The notes: generated from the sequence alone by a model not told the origin. A stretch of DNA of 64,000 bases from Lysobacteraceae bacterium PS02340 (GCA_029959605.1 JASCOC010000009.1:62001-126000), one strand, 5' to 3'; shown: positions 1 to 9,426, counted from the first letter of the stretch. A program made the numbers and translations.

Positions 1-476
1 CCTTCGACGCTGCGCTCGTCGCGGGCGACTACGCCAGCCTCGCGCGCACCTGGCGCGATGGCGACGTGGTGACGCTCGATCTGCCGATGTCGCCGCGCGT
101 GCATCGCCGCAGCTACCGCAACGTCCAGATCTCGCGTGCCCCCGACGGCAGCCCGGTGCGCCAGCAGGTGCTGCATTACGCCTGGATCGCGTTCGGGCGG
201 GGTCCGCTGGCGTATGCGACCGGACTGATCGACGGCTACAAGACATCGGAGATCGTGCGTCTGCCCGACGACGATGCGCAGATCCGTCTGGAGACGCTGC
301 CGCCGCAGGGCGATGCGCCGGCCGTCGGCCTGCGCCTGCATCTCGACGATCGTGCGCCGATCGATTTCGCGCCGTACTACGGCCTCGGCTCGCGCGCCGA
401 CCGCATCTGGCGGCTGACCTGGCTGGGCCTGGCGCCGCAGGGCGGCGTGGACAGCGGAGATTGCGGAGCGCTTTGA
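1..476 (+). CDS. C-terminal part of a GH127/DUF1680-like glycosidase (5' end outside window)
   Basis: The reading frame is open from base 3 at the window edge to TGA at 474-476, so the N-terminus is missing. The visible ~157 residues include a TWRDGDVV...LDLPM segment, a FGRGPLAYA segment and an APYYG...WRLTW ending. This order (W-x-GD, LPM, RGPL-Y, PYY, TW) is what I know from the C-terminal beta domain of DUF1680/GH127 beta-L-arabinofuranosidase-like proteins, which remove arabinose from plant-type glycans. The catalytic part is not in the window, so the substrate cannot be judged. An unrelated carbohydrate-active protein is possible. Confidence 0.5.
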   Translation, partial: FDAALVAGDYASLARTWRDGDVVTLDLPMSPRVHRRSYRNVQISRAPDGSPVRQQVLHYAWIAFGRGPLAYATGLIDGYKTSEIVRLPDDDAQIRLETLPPQGDAPAVGLRLHLDDRAPIDFAPYYGLGSRADRIWRLTWLGLAPQGGVDSGDCGAL

Positions 477-602
477 GATGATGCCCGTGCGCAAGCAAGT
501 TTCTGTGGCGCGAGAACATAGACAGGACGGATGGGTTGCGATGCCGGGCTTGCGCAGACTGCGCGCGGGCACCGCCGCAGCTTGGGAAGGATGTCGGACG
601 AC

Positions 603-1793
603 ATGACGGGTTCCATCTTCGACAGTGGTCGCAGCGGGCCGCCGGGGCCGCTGAGCGGCGTGCGCGTGCTGGATCTCAGCGCGTACATCGCCGGTCCCTA
701 CGGGTGCGCGCTGCTCGCCGACCAGGGCGCCGACGTGATCAAGGTCGAGCCGCCGGATGGCGACAACCTGCGCAACTATCCGTCGACGCTCGCCGACGAA
801 AGCCGTGCGTTTCTCGGCGTGAACCGCAGCAAGCGCGGCGTCACCCTGAACCTGAAGGACGACGACGATCTCGCCGTGCTCTATCGCCTGGTGCGCGAGG
901 CCGACGTGCTGGTGCACAACTTCCGTCCCGGCGTGCCGGAACGGCTGGCGATCGATTTCCCCACGCTGTCGGCGCTGAATCCGCGGCTGATCTATTGCGC
1001 GGTCACCGGTTACGGCGAAACCGGTCCGCTGAAGGACAAGGCCGGCTACGACCAGGTGCTGCAGACGATGACCGGCATGTGCACGCTGCAGGGCAAGCGC
1101 GGTGGCGCACCGGAGATCATCTACGGCTCGGTGGTCGACTACTACGCGGCCGCATTGCTCGCCGCCGGCGTGTCGTCCGCGCTGTTCGAGCGCGAGCGCA
1201 GCGGCGAAGGCCAGTTCGTCGGCGTGTCGCTGTTGCGCAGCGCGCTGACCATGCAGTCCGCGCGTATGGTCTGGGCCGAAGGCGAGGCGCTCGACATCGG
1301 CCGCGACATGCGCTCGGGCGGCGTGACCGGCCTGCATCCCACGCGCGAGGGCTGGCTGTACGTGTCGGCCAACACGCCGCGGTTCTGGCAGGCGCTGTGC
1401 GCGCTGACCGGTCTCGATGCGCTGGCCGCCGATCCGCGCTACGACAGCGTGCGCAAGCGTGCCGCGCATGCCGACGAAATCCTGCCGCAGCTGCACGCGG
1501 CGCTGGCCACGCGCGACGCACTGGACTGGGAAGCACGTTTCGGCGACGCGGTGCCCTGCGCGGCCGCGCGCGCGGTCGAGGACATGTTCGAACACCCGCA
1601 GGTGCTGGCCGAGGAGATCGTGGCGACCATCGACCACCCGCGCCTGGGCAGCTATCGCGGCGTCTCGCGGCCGATCCGCTTCGGCCGCACGCCGGGACCC
1701 GCCCCGTTCGCCGCGCCCGGGCTCGGCGAGCACTCGGACGCGATCAGGGTGGCCCTCGACGACGCCGGGCGCGACAATGACGGGCCCGCCTGA
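603..1793 (+). CDS. CaiB/BaiF (type III) CoA-transferase family protein
   Basis: A 396-residue protein of the family III CoA-transferases, which move CoA between acyl-CoA and a free acid through an aspartyl-CoA thioester. Near the N-terminus it has GVRVLDLSAYIAGP and ADQGADVIKVEPP, the family's usual opening, then GVNRSKRG and NFRPG. The probable catalytic Asp is residue 179 in GSVVDYYAA. The start is uncertain: ATG at 591 directly abuts the GGGAAGG at 584-590, leaving no spacing, so ATG at 603 is preferred. An in-frame start at 531 adds 24 residues unlike the family. It is followed after 33 bases by transaldolase. The substrate cannot be read from sequence. Confidence 0.88.
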   Translation: MTGSIFDSGRSGPPGPLSGVRVLDLSAYIAGPYGCALLADQGADVIKVEPPDGDNLRNYPSTLADESRAFLGVNRSKRGVTLNLKDDDDLAVLYRLVREADVLVHNFRPGVPERLAIDFPTLSALNPRLIYCAVTGYGETGPLKDKAGYDQVLQTMTGMCTLQGKRGGAPEIIYGSVVDYYAAALLAAGVSSALFERERSGEGQFVGVSLLRSALTMQSARMVWAEGEALDIGRDMRSGGVTGLHPTREGWLYVSANTPRFWQALCALTGLDALAADPRYDSVRKRAAHADEILPQLHAALATRDALDWEARFGDAVPCAAARAVEDMFEHPQVLAEEIVATIDHPRLGSYRGVSRPIRFGRTPGPAPFAAPGLGEHSDAIRVALDDAGRDNDGPA

Positions 1794-1826
1794 CACGCGG
1801 CGCGCGTCCCGAACCCCGAGGTGTCC

Positions 1827-2801
1827 ATGTCCGCTGCAACATCCGCGTCCAAACTCGAACAGCTGCGCGAGCTCTCCGTGGTCGTCGCCGACACCGGCGA
1901 TGCCGACGCCATCGCCCGCCTGAAGCCGGTCGACTGCACCACCAACCCGACGCTGGTGCGCAAGGCGCTGGACCTGCCGATCTACGCCGATCTCGTCGAG
2001 CGCGAGCTCGAACGCGCCGGGGATCTCGACGGCGACATCGACACCGTCGCGCGCAAGGTCGTCGATCGCCTGACGATCGGCGTGGGCCGCAAGCTCGCCG
2101 GTCTGGTGCCGGGTCGCGTGTCGACCGAGGTCGATGCCGATCTGTCGTTCGACACCGAGGCGACGATCGCCAAGGCGCGCCAGTTCATCGAGATGTACCA
2201 GGATGCCGGCGTGCAGCGCGAGCGCGTGCTGATCAAGATCGCCGCGACCTGGGAAGGCATCCGCGCCGCGCGCGAGCTGCAGCGCGAGGACATCGACTGC
2301 AACCTCACGCTGATCTTCAACCGCACCCAGGCCATCGCCTGCGCGGAGGCCGGCGTGTTCCTGATCTCGCCGTTCGTCGGCCGCATCCTCGACTGGCACG
2401 TCGCGCGCGGCGACACGCCGACGACCATCGACGACGATCCGGGCGTGCGCTTCGTGCGCGACGTCTACACCGAGTTCAAGCGTCGCGGTTCGCCGACGGT
2501 GGTCATGGGCGCGTCGTTCCGCTCGACGGCGCAGATCGAGGCGCTGGCCGGTTGCGACCGTCTGACGATCTCGCCGGACCTGCTGGAAAAGCTCGACGCC
2601 GAGCATGGCGAGCTGCCGCGCAAGCTCGACGCGGACGAGGGTGACGGCGAGATCGCACCGCCTGTCGATGCCGCGCGCTATGCCGCCGACCTCGCTGCCG
2701 ATCCGATGGCGACCGAGAAGCTGCGCGACGGCATCGCCGCGTTCGCCAAGGATCTGGACGCACTGCGGGCGACCATCGCCCAGCGCCTGCAGGCCCGCTG
2801 A
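1827..2801 (+). CDS. tal: Transaldolase (TalB type)
   Basis: A 324-residue transaldolase of the pentose phosphate pathway. It moves a dihydroxyacetone unit between sedoheptulose 7-phosphate and glyceraldehyde 3-phosphate in the cytoplasm. It follows E. coli TalB closely throughout: VVADTGD with the acid/base Asp (D22), TTNP, LVPGR.STEVDA, the Schiff-base Lys (K137) in [11 protein letters not shown], the NLTLIF active-site strand, and [10 protein letters not shown]. That last segment keeps the Phe expected of transaldolase rather than fructose-6-phosphate aldolase. ATG at 1827 is preferred over GTG at 1821 because GAGGTG lies just upstream. The stop is followed after one base by the phosphatase start. 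Confidence 0.96.
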   Translation: MSAATSASKLEQLRELSVVVADTGDADAIARLKPVDCTTNPTLVRKALDLPIYADLVERELERAGDLDGDIDTVARKVVDRLTIGVGRKLAGLVPGRVSTEVDADLSFDTEATIAKARQFIEMYQDAGVQRERVLIKIAATWEGIRAARELQREDIDCNLTLIFNRTQAIACAEAGVFLISPFVGRILDWHVARGDTPTTIDDDPGVRFVRDVYTEFKRRGSPTVVMGASFRSTAQIEALAGCDRLTISPDLLEKLDAEHGELPRKLDADEGDGEIAPPVDAARYAADLAADPMATEKLRDGIAAFAKDLDALRATIAQRLQAR

Positions 2802-2802
2802 C

Positions 2803-3669
2803 ATGCGCCCGCGTGTGCGGGACGGCGTGCGCGTCGCCGCGTGCGGCGCGCTGCTGTCGATGCTGGTCGCCTGCGCGCTGCCCGCGCGCGAGGGGTCCGC
2901 GCCCGGCACGGCCGTGGTCGTGCCGGAAAGCCGGCCCGGGTTCACGATCGGCTATCTCGACGCGCCTGCGTTCGACAGCCGCGCGCTGCTGCCGGCGCCG
3001 CCCGCGCCGGGTTCGGCTGCGCAGGCGCACGACGATGCGATCGCCACGCGCAGTCTCGCGCTGCACGACACCGCGCGCTGGCGTCAGGCCACGGTCGATG
3101 CCGATCTGACGTTCCCGGCCGCCGAGCCGCTGTTCGCCTGCGCGCTCGGTGTCGAGATCAGCGCCGACCGCACCCCGCATCTCGTGCGCCTGCTGCGACG
3201 CAGCCTCGCCGATGCGTCAAATGCCGGTCGCGCGGCGAAGGATCACTGGCAGCGCGGCCGTCCCTTCGTGCGCAACGCCGCACCGGTGTGCACGCCCGAA
3301 GACGTTGAGCGGCTGACGACCAGTGCCTCGTATCCGTCGGGCCACACCGCGATCGGCTGGGCGTGGACGCTGGCGCTGGTCGAACTCGCCCCCGAACGCA
3401 GCGACGCATTGCTGCAACGCGGTCGCGCGTTCGGTGAGAGCCGGCTGGTCTGCAACGTGCACTGGCTTAGCGACATCGTCGAAGGCGAACGCGTCGGCGC
3501 GGCCACCTTCGCGCGCCTGCAGGCATCGCCCGCGTTCCGCGCCGACCTCGCCGCCGCACGCACCGAGATCGCCGCGCAGCGCGCAGCAGGCGCGACGCCC
3601 GCGCATTGCGATACCGAAACCATCGGCCTGCGGCAGTCGCCGATCCCCGCCGCGGACGACCGCGACTGA
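2803..3669 (+). CDS. Class A acid phosphatase (PhoN/PAP2 type), predicted lipoprotein
   Basis: A 288-residue non-specific acid phosphatase of the vanadate-haloperoxidase fold. All three parts of the PAP2 signature are present: K-x6-RP at residues 146-154, PSGH at 178-181 and SR-x5-H-x3-D at 213-224. The N-terminus is a signal peptide ending in a lipobox (LVAC, Cys24), so the enzyme is probably anchored to a membrane and faces the periplasm. ATG at 2803 lies one base after the transaldolase stop, so the two are probably co-transcribed. It likely releases inorganic phosphate from extracytoplasmic phosphomonoesters; its substrate range is not visible. Confidence 0.92.
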   Translation: MRPRVRDGVRVAACGALLSMLVACALPAREGSAPGTAVVVPESRPGFTIGYLDAPAFDSRALLPAPPAPGSAAQAHDDAIATRSLALHDTARWRQATVDADLTFPAAEPLFACALGVEISADRTPHLVRLLRRSLADASNAGRAAKDHWQRGRPFVRNAAPVCTPEDVERLTTSASYPSGHTAIGWAWTLALVELAPERSDALLQRGRAFGESRLVCNVHWLSDIVEGERVGAATFARLQASPAFRADLAAARTEIAAQRAAGATPAHCDTETIGLRQSPIPAADDRD

Positions 3670-3671
3670 CC

Positions 3672-3845
3672 GTGTCGAACCTATCCGATCCCGACCCGCG
3701 CCCGCAGCCGCCCGAAGCGCCGCTGCCCAGCGATTGCTGTGACAGCGGCTGCGCCGTCTGCGTGCACGACACCTACAACGAAGAGCTCCAGTACTACCGC
3801 GAGCAGCTCAAGGCGTGGCGCGCGCGGCATCCGGGCGAAGACTGA
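3672..3845 (+). CDS. Small Cys-rich protein with oxidoreductase-like (PF09791-type) motif
   Basis: A 57-residue protein beginning with GTG two bases after the phosphatase stop. A proline-rich start (PDPRPQPPEAPLP) is followed by a tight cysteine cluster, CCDSGCAVCVHD.Y.EEL, and a charged C-terminus. Pro-rich lead, CC-x2-GC-x2-C-V-x-D-x-Y-x-EEL is the pattern I associate with the oxidoreductase-like N-terminal domain found alone in many proteobacteria; its biochemical role is not established. The four closely spaced cysteines suggest metal or redox binding, which is inference. Confidence 0.75.
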   Translation: MSNLSDPDPRPQPPEAPLPSDCCDSGCAVCVHDTYNEELQYYREQLKAWRARHPGED

Positions 3846-3861
3846 TCGCGCTGTACCGGTT

Positions 3862-5262
3862 TCAGTCGAGCCAGCGCAGCGCTGCAATGCGCGGACGCAG
3901 CCAGCGGTCGAACACGCACACGACGATCATCGACATCGCGAGCAGGGGCAACAGCAATGCCGTCGCGAGGATCAGGCCGAGCAGCACGCGTGTCGGTGCA
4001 GGGCGCGCGGTCCGTGGCGCGCCGAGACGTCCGGCGGGTCTCCGGCGCCACCACATCGCCAGGCCGCTGATCGCCAGACCCACGACACCGATGCACGCGG
4101 CCAGCATCACGAGCTGGTTCGCGCGGCCGAAGTAGTTGCCCATGTGCAGTTGCACGCCCAGTTCGATCGCCTGCGCCACGCGGCCGTAGTCGGCGAAGCC
4201 GGCACTGACCAGTAGCGCGCCGTCGCGATCGAAGTGATAGGTGATCTGCCCCTGCGGACGATCCGGATAGGTGTAGGCCATCAGCGCGCCGCGCGTGTCG
4301 GCGGGCAGGAACACGCGCAGATCGTCCTGCGTGCCTGCGCTCCGCACGTGCGCGATCGCGCGTTCCAGTCCATTTGGCGTCCATGCGCGCGCCGCACCGG
4401 CCTGCGGGCCCGGTGCGCCGTGATGGCCGTGATGCGCGTCCGGCGAGACCGGTGGCAGGGGCGCCTGCTGCAGCGTCCACGGCACATCGTTGAAGTCGCT
4501 GCCGACCGTCGGCGCATCGACCGCGGCGTAGCGCCGATACACCGGCGGATAGCCTTCGCCGATCAGTTCCGCGCCGCCGCGGATCCAGCCGCCCCAGAAT
4601 GCCGCCCACGGCAGACCGGTAAAGATCAGGAACAGCACCAGCAGCGCGACCCACAAACCGACCGCGGTGTGCAGCGACTTCCAGAACGCACGCCCGCGCG
4701 CCCGCAGGTCCGGCAGCAATGCACGCCATGCGCGGCGGCCGTCGCGTGGCCAACCGAGATACAGCCCGGACACGATCAGCAGCACCGCCCAACACGCGGC
4801 GAGTTCCATCACGTAGCGGCCGAAGGTGCCGAGCATCAGCGAGCCGTGCAGTCGGTCCGCGATGCCGACCAGCGTGCGCGCCGGCACCAGCGTCCCGAGC
4901 AGCGCGCCGCTGCCGGGATCGACGAATGCGACGCGCGTGTGGTCATCCGCCGTCGCCAGATGCACGCGCGCGCTGCGCGCGTGATCGCTGGGCACATCGA
5001 TGCGCGTCGCTGTCGCGCCATCGACGCCGGCTTCGGCGGTGTCGATCATCGCCGCGAGCGCGACGCGCTCCGACCAGGGCGCGGGCGCGAAGCGGAGTTC
5101 CGGATAGAGCGCGTCGTCGAGTTCGTCATTGAACAGATACACCGCGCCGGTCATCGCGAGGATGACCAGGAACGGTGCGACGAACAGGCCGGCGTAGAGA
5201 TGCCAGCGCCAGAACAGCCGGTAGCGATCGCCGGCATCTGCAGACTTCGGAAGACGGGCCAT
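3862..5262 (-). CDS. PepSY-associated transmembrane protein (putative siderophore/iron reductase)
   Basis: A 466-residue integral membrane protein. It opens with RLFWRWHLYAGLFVAPFLVILAMTG, the typical first helix of PepSY-TM proteins with a haem-ligand-like His, has further long hydrophobic helices (for example AVLLIVSGLYLGWP and WVALLVLFLIFTG), and repeats an HxGN-type segment (QLHMGNYFGRAN) before the last helices. A His-rich stretch (HHGHHG) lies near residues 277-282. Proteins of this family next to siderophore receptors are thought to reduce ferric iron at the inner membrane. Its ATG is 2 bases after the TonB receptor stop, so it is the last gene of that operon. Confidence 0.85.
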   Translation of the reverse strand: MARLPKSADAGDRYRLFWRWHLYAGLFVAPFLVILAMTGAVYLFNDELDDALYPELRFAPAPWSERVALAAMIDTAEAGVDGATATRIDVPSDHARSARVHLATADDHTRVAFVDPGSGALLGTLVPARTLVGIADRLHGSLMLGTFGRYVMELAACWAVLLIVSGLYLGWPRDGRRAWRALLPDLRARGRAFWKSLHTAVGLWVALLVLFLIFTGLPWAAFWGGWIRGGAELIGEGYPPVYRRYAAVDAPTVGSDFNDVPWTLQQAPLPPVSPDAHHGHHGAPGPQAGAARAWTPNGLERAIAHVRSAGTQDDLRVFLPADTRGALMAYTYPDRPQGQITYHFDRDGALLVSAGFADYGRVAQAIELGVQLHMGNYFGRANQLVMLAACIGVVGLAISGLAMWWRRRPAGRLGAPRTARPAPTRVLLGLILATALLLPLLAMSMIVVCVFDRWLRPRIAALRWLD

Positions 5263-5264
5263 CG

Positions 5265-7496
5265 TCAGAACCGCGTGCGCAGGGTCATCTCGACGCTGCG
5301 CGGCGCGCCGAGATAGACGTGGGTGGCCGGGTAGCCGGAGTACTCGCCGTACAGCGCGTCGCCGAGATTGCGTACGCGCAGCGCCAGTGAAGTGCGGCGC
5401 CAGTCGTAACTCGCCCAGGCATCGAACGTGGTGCGGCCGCGGACGTAGATGGTGTTCGCGGTGTCGGTATAGAAACCGCCGACGTGATGGCCGCTGGCGC
5501 CGATCGACACGGGCACGCCCGCGAACCGGTAGGTGCCTGCGAGCGTCGCGGTGCCATTGGGCACATTGCTTGGACGGTTGCCACGACGGTCCACGCCACC
5601 GGCTTCGATCAGCTCGTCGAAACGCGCGCGTCCCCATGTGGCCGATGACTCCAGGCGCAGGCCGCGCGTGGCCTGCAGATCCGCCGACAGTTCCAGCCCC
5701 TGCGACGACTGGCGTCCGCCCTGCACGCTGATCGACGGATTCGCCGGATCGCGGGTCAGGATGTCGTCGCGCTCGATCCTGTACGCGGCCGCGGTCAGCG
5801 ACAGGCGCTCGTTCCAGGCATCGGCCTTGATGCCGATCTCGGCGGACGTCGCGTCGGTGAGATCGAAGATGCCCGACGCGGTCTGGATCGTGAGCAGGCT
5901 CGACACCGGGCTGGCCGCGGTGGAGAACTGGCCGTAGAGCTGCACGTCGTCGCGCAGATCGAACACACTGCCCACGCGCCACGACAGCGGCGAATAACGC
6001 GGCGAGAAAGCGGTCGTCGCACCGGTGATGCGGTTGTCGATGCTGCGCTCGAGATCGATCCGCTCGTAACGCAGGCCGCCGACCAGCAGCCAGCGTGGCG
6101 TGAGATTGAATGCGTTCTCGACGAATACCGCGCGCGTGCGCAGATCGGTGCGGAACAATTGATCGCTGGTGTACACCGGCGAATCCGCACCGGGAAACAC
6201 GCCCACATCCGGATCGACCGGCGTGACCGGCGTCGTGCTGCCGCTCTGGCGCGGATTGACGAAATCGGTGCCGTTGAGCTCGACGCCTGCGGTGAACCGG
6301 TTGCGACGCCCCGCGAACGGCCCGTCATGGGACAGCGCCAGACGCTCGTTCCAGAACCGGTGATCGTGGAACACACGTTGCGCGCCACGCGCGTACAGGC
6401 CGGTGCCGCGGTCGTAGAGCCAGTCGTCGGAATAGACGAAGTCGCGATCCGCCCGGTACCAGGCCAGATCGTTGCGCAGTTGCCATTCGGGCGAGAGATC
6501 GATCGCCACGTTCCAGCGCAGCAGATCGCTGCGTGCGCCGGTGTACGCGCCGATCGGGTTGTAGTTGACGTGGCGCGTGGCCGCGTCGATCACCAGTCCG
6601 TTCGCACTGCGCACCACACGCGACGGTGCGATGGCGTCCTCGATTGCCACCATCGGCGAGCCCTGGTAGGTGCCGGTGCTGTCGTCCTCGGCGTGTTGCC
6701 AGGACAGCAGCATCGACAGCGCGTCGTGTGGCGTCCACGCAAGGCTGGTCGACAGCGTCGACATCTCGACCCGGTTGTGTGCGATGTCGTAGAGGCTGTC
6801 GGAGCGCAGGCCACTGGCATCGAATCGCAGCGCCAGCGTGTCCGACAGCGGCTGGTTGATGCCGAACCCCGCGCGGCGGGTATCGAAGCTGCCGACGCCG
6901 AACATGGCGTCGATCACCTGCGCGTCCGTGTCCGGCCGACGTGAGACCAGATTGATCGCGCCGCCCATCGTGCCCTCGCCGTAGAGCACCGACGCCGGTC
7001 CGCGCAGGACTTCAACGCGCTCCAGTCCCCAGGTGTCGACATCGCGGGTGACGAAGGTGGACGCGCCGATGCGCACGCCGTCGTGCAGTACCGAGATGGT
7101 GTTGCCGCTGAAGCCGCGCAACGTCACCACCGCCGGATTGCCGGGCACGTTGCCGACCATCGCGCCATCGGCCAGTTGGAAGACTTCGCGGGTGGTGCGC
7201 GCGCCCTTGCGGGCGATCGCCTCGCGGTCGATCACCTGCAGTGATGCAGGTGTTTCACGTTGCGACAGGCCGAGCCGGCTGCCGGTCTCCTGCGGCGCGT
7301 CGCGCGTGCGCAGGCGCTGGCCTTGCACCTGCAGGGTGTCGAGTGTGGTTGCCTGACGTGCGGCGTCAGTCGACGACTGGGCGAATGCCGGCGCCGCCAC
7401 TGCGGTGGCGATCAGGCTGGCGAGCAGGGAGACCGCGGGCGGTGTGCGGAACAGGGAGTCGGCCGGCGCAGGCCGGGTGATTGCGGAACGGAACAT
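5265..7496 (-). CDS. TonB-dependent siderophore receptor
   Basis: A 743-residue outer-membrane receptor. A signal peptide ends near APAFAQ, followed by a plug domain (RETPASLQVIDREAI, TLRGFSGNTISVLHDGVR, VEVLRGPASVLYGEGTMGG, INLVSRRP) and a 22-strand-type barrel ending in the usual aromatic residue (TLRTRF). The LRGPASVLYGEG box is the classic mark of ferric-siderophore receptors. I chose ATG at 7496 because it gives a well-formed signal peptide; no convincing ribosome binding site is visible. It lies between a DUF2946 gene and a PepSY-TM gene on the same strand, which fits iron (or copper) acquisition. I see no clear Fur box. Confidence 0.93.
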   Translation of the reverse strand: MFRSAITRPAPADSLFRTPPAVSLLASLIATAVAAPAFAQSSTDAARQATTLDTLQVQGQRLRTRDAPQETGSRLGLSQRETPASLQVIDREAIARKGARTTREVFQLADGAMVGNVPGNPAVVTLRGFSGNTISVLHDGVRIGASTFVTRDVDTWGLERVEVLRGPASVLYGEGTMGGAINLVSRRPDTDAQVIDAMFGVGSFDTRRAGFGINQPLSDTLALRFDASGLRSDSLYDIAHNRVEMSTLSTSLAWTPHDALSMLLSWQHAEDDSTGTYQGSPMVAIEDAIAPSRVVRSANGLVIDAATRHVNYNPIGAYTGARSDLLRWNVAIDLSPEWQLRNDLAWYRADRDFVYSDDWLYDRGTGLYARGAQRVFHDHRFWNERLALSHDGPFAGRRNRFTAGVELNGTDFVNPRQSGSTTPVTPVDPDVGVFPGADSPVYTSDQLFRTDLRTRAVFVENAFNLTPRWLLVGGLRYERIDLERSIDNRITGATTAFSPRYSPLSWRVGSVFDLRDDVQLYGQFSTAASPVSSLLTIQTASGIFDLTDATSAEIGIKADAWNERLSLTAAAYRIERDDILTRDPANPSISVQGGRQSSQGLELSADLQATRGLRLESSATWGRARFDELIEAGGVDRRGNRPSNVPNGTATLAGTYRFAGVPVSIGASGHHVGGFYTDTANTIYVRGRTTFDAWASYDWRRTSLALRVRNLGDALYGEYSGYPATHVYLGAPRSVEMTLRTRF

Positions 7497-7608
7497 GTGG
7501 GCATCCAGTGCGGGTGCGGCGCGGTATGGACACGCGCGCACGGGCGAGACCACGCACGCGCGGTCATCGCAGGAAAAATGGCGACCGGAGCGGTCGCCGC
7601 AGCTCAGC

Positions 7609-8013
7609 TCAGGCCGCGAGCGGTGGGCCGCGTGAGCCGAGTCCGCAGGGATGGCGTTCGACCCGCCGGAAGGCATGTACGACGCGCACGCGCTGCGGCA
7701 CATGCAGCAGGCGCGCGATCGCACACCACAACACTGCCAGCAGCGCGGTGGCGAGCAGCGGGCAGTAGCCGCAGTCCTGCATGTCGACATGCGCCGACGG
7801 CGCCGGGCGCGGTGCATCGTCGAGCAGGCTGTGGGGATCGACGATGCTGATCAGCTTGTCGCTGCCCATCGTGCACATCTCCATAAGGATCATGCGCGGC
7901 GCGCCGTCGTGCGCATGCGCGATGCGTCCGATCGACGGCAGCAACGCGAGCAGCAGCACGGCCGTCAGCGACAGCCAGGCGAATGCGTGCTGAAACCGGT
8001 GGCCGGCGATCAT
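7609..8013 (-). CDS. DUF2946-type small membrane protein
   Basis: A 134-residue protein with an N-terminal hydrophobic segment (AWLSLTAVLLLALLPSIG) followed by HAHDG. A central ME-C-T and DCGYCPLLA motif precedes a second hydrophobic segment (ALLAVLWCAIARLLHVP). A membrane helix, a cysteine/histidine stretch with CxxCP and a second helix is the DUF2946 pattern, usually seen beside TonB receptors for metals, especially copper. It begins the three-gene cassette read toward lower coordinates, 112 bases before the receptor. Its exact role is unknown; metal sensing or handling is inference. Confidence 0.75.
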   Translation of the reverse strand: MIAGHRFQHAFAWLSLTAVLLLALLPSIGRIAHAHDGAPRMILMEMCTMGSDKLISIVDPHSLLDDAPRPAPSAHVDMQDCGYCPLLATALLAVLWCAIARLLHVPQRVRVVHAFRRVERHPCGLGSRGPPLAA

Positions 8014-8128
8014 CGGAACAGTCTATTCGGGCCTGCACGCAACAAGACGACGATGCGCGCGCCGCAGGCCGCGACCGATCGTCGCACCCCAAACCTGACG
8101 CGCAAGCCGGTGCGACGTGTGCAGGCGA

Positions 8129-8482
8129 TCAGCCGGTCGTGCCTGGCCGGCTGCCGCCCCGCACCCACGCGAAATCGATCAGACCCTTTGGCACGCATTC
8201 CCGCACTGGCGTATGCGGCGCAAGCAGAAATTCCGCACGCGTGCGGAAGAGTCCCGCATGCACGCGCACGATCGCCACGCCGGATGCCACGCCGGTGATC
8301 GTCGAATGCGACGACGAAAACTGCAGGAAAGGCTGCGCCAGCACCGCGTCGACGAGCGCCGAGAGCGGTGCCGTATCGGGCAACGGCACCGCCAGCGTCA
8401 GCGGGTTCATCTGGTCGTCCGCCGAGCACACCGCCTCGCGTGTGACCGTGATCGTCTGCAGCGGAGGGTCGTGTGCGGTCAT
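8129..8482 (-). CDS. Hypothetical protein downstream of metQ
   Basis: A 117-residue protein starting at ATG 17 bases after the metQ stop, so it is the probable fourth gene of the methionine-uptake operon. It has no signal peptide or membrane helix. The middle (ALVDAVLAQPFLQFSSSHSTITG) looks like a small soluble alpha/beta domain, and the N-terminus is polar with a Cys (REAVCSADDQMNP). I do not recognise a family. Codon use matches its neighbours, and the short gap to metQ argues for a real gene. Confidence 0.6.
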   Translation of the reverse strand: MTAHDPPLQTITVTREAVCSADDQMNPLTLAVPLPDTAPLSALVDAVLAQPFLQFSSSHSTITGVASGVAIVRVHAGLFRTRAEFLLAPHTPVRECVPKGLIDFAWVRGGSRPGTTG

Positions 8483-8499
8483 GGGTGCGCTGCGGTCGA

Positions 8500-9303
8500 T
8501 CAGAACGCCGGAATCACCGCGTCGCGGTACTTCGTCTGGATGAAGCTGCGCACGTCCTCGCTGGTCAGCGCAGCGATCAGCTTCTGCACGCGCGGGTCGT
8601 CCTTCTTGTCGGGGCGGCCGACGAGGAAGTTCACGTACGGCGAATCCTTGCCTTCGATCGCCAGCGCGTCCTTGCCGGGATCGAGACCGGCGTCGAGCGC
8701 GTAGTTGGTGTTGATCAGCGCGAGGTCCACCTGGTCGAGCACACGCGGCAGCATCGCGGCGTCGAGTTCGCGGAACTTGAGGTGCTTCGGGTTCGCGGTG
8801 ATGTCGCGCAGCGTGGCCAGCGCGTCGTCCGGATCCTTGAGCGTGATCACGCCACTGTGGTGCAGCAGGATCAGCGCGCGGCTGTTGTTGCTCGGGTCGT
8901 TCGGGATCACGACGTCGGCGCCTTCGGGCACCGCGTCGAGCGAGGTATAGCGACGCGAGTACGCGCCGAAGGGTTCTATGTGCACGCCGGCGAGCGTCGT
9001 CAGATCGGTGCCACGGTCGCGGTTGTACGCGTCGAGGTAGGGCTCGGTCTGGAAGTAGTTGACGTCGATCTGGCCCTGCACGACCTGGTCGTTGGGCTGC
9101 ACGTAGTCGTTGAAGATGCGCACCTGCAGATCGATGCCGTCCTTGGCCAGCAGCGGTTTCACCACTTCGAGAATCTCGGCGTGCGGCACTGCCGTCGCGG
9201 CGATCGTCAGGCGTTCGCCATCCGCGCCGGAGCCGGCACCGCCGCAACCAGCGAGGGCGGACAGCAGCAGGGCGGCAGTGGCGAGTCGGGGCAGCAGGGC
9301 CAT
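8500..9303 (-). CDS. metQ: MetQ methionine-binding lipoprotein
   Basis: A 267-residue substrate-binding protein of the D/L-methionine ABC importer. The signal peptide ends in a lipobox (LAGC, Cys20). The mature part follows the NlpA/MetQ family: VPHAEILEVVKP, NDYVQPNDQVVQGQIDVNYFQ, HIEPFGAYS, VVIPNDPSNNSRAL, and the late Asn (ALINTNYA) that contacts the ligand. The metI stop lies 242 bases upstream, with a long inverted repeat in the gap. No dedicated promoter is visible in that gap, so it is probably expressed from the metN promoter. Confidence 0.96.
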   Translation of the reverse strand: MALLPRLATAALLLSALAGCGGAGSGADGERLTIAATAVPHAEILEVVKPLLAKDGIDLQVRIFNDYVQPNDQVVQGQIDVNYFQTEPYLDAYNRDRGTDLTTLAGVHIEPFGAYSRRYTSLDAVPEGADVVIPNDPSNNSRALILLHHSGVITLKDPDDALATLRDITANPKHLKFRELDAAMLPRVLDQVDLALINTNYALDAGLDPGKDALAIEGKDSPYVNFLVGRPDKKDDPRVQKLIAALTSEDVRSFIQTKYRDAVIPAF

Positions 9304-9426
9304 GTCGGATCCGGTCGAGCGAGGGGCCGACCAGTATCGGGGTCTGCGCGTGGGGATCGAGTGCGGGGGTGGAAATCAGTGTGTGGTGTGGCGGCTCACG
9401 TTGAGGCGTGATGTTTGCAGGATTCC

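Noticed and set aside
1821-1826. GTG start for transaldolase two codons upstream
   Set aside because: It overlaps the GAGGTG ribosome binding site of the ATG at 1827.
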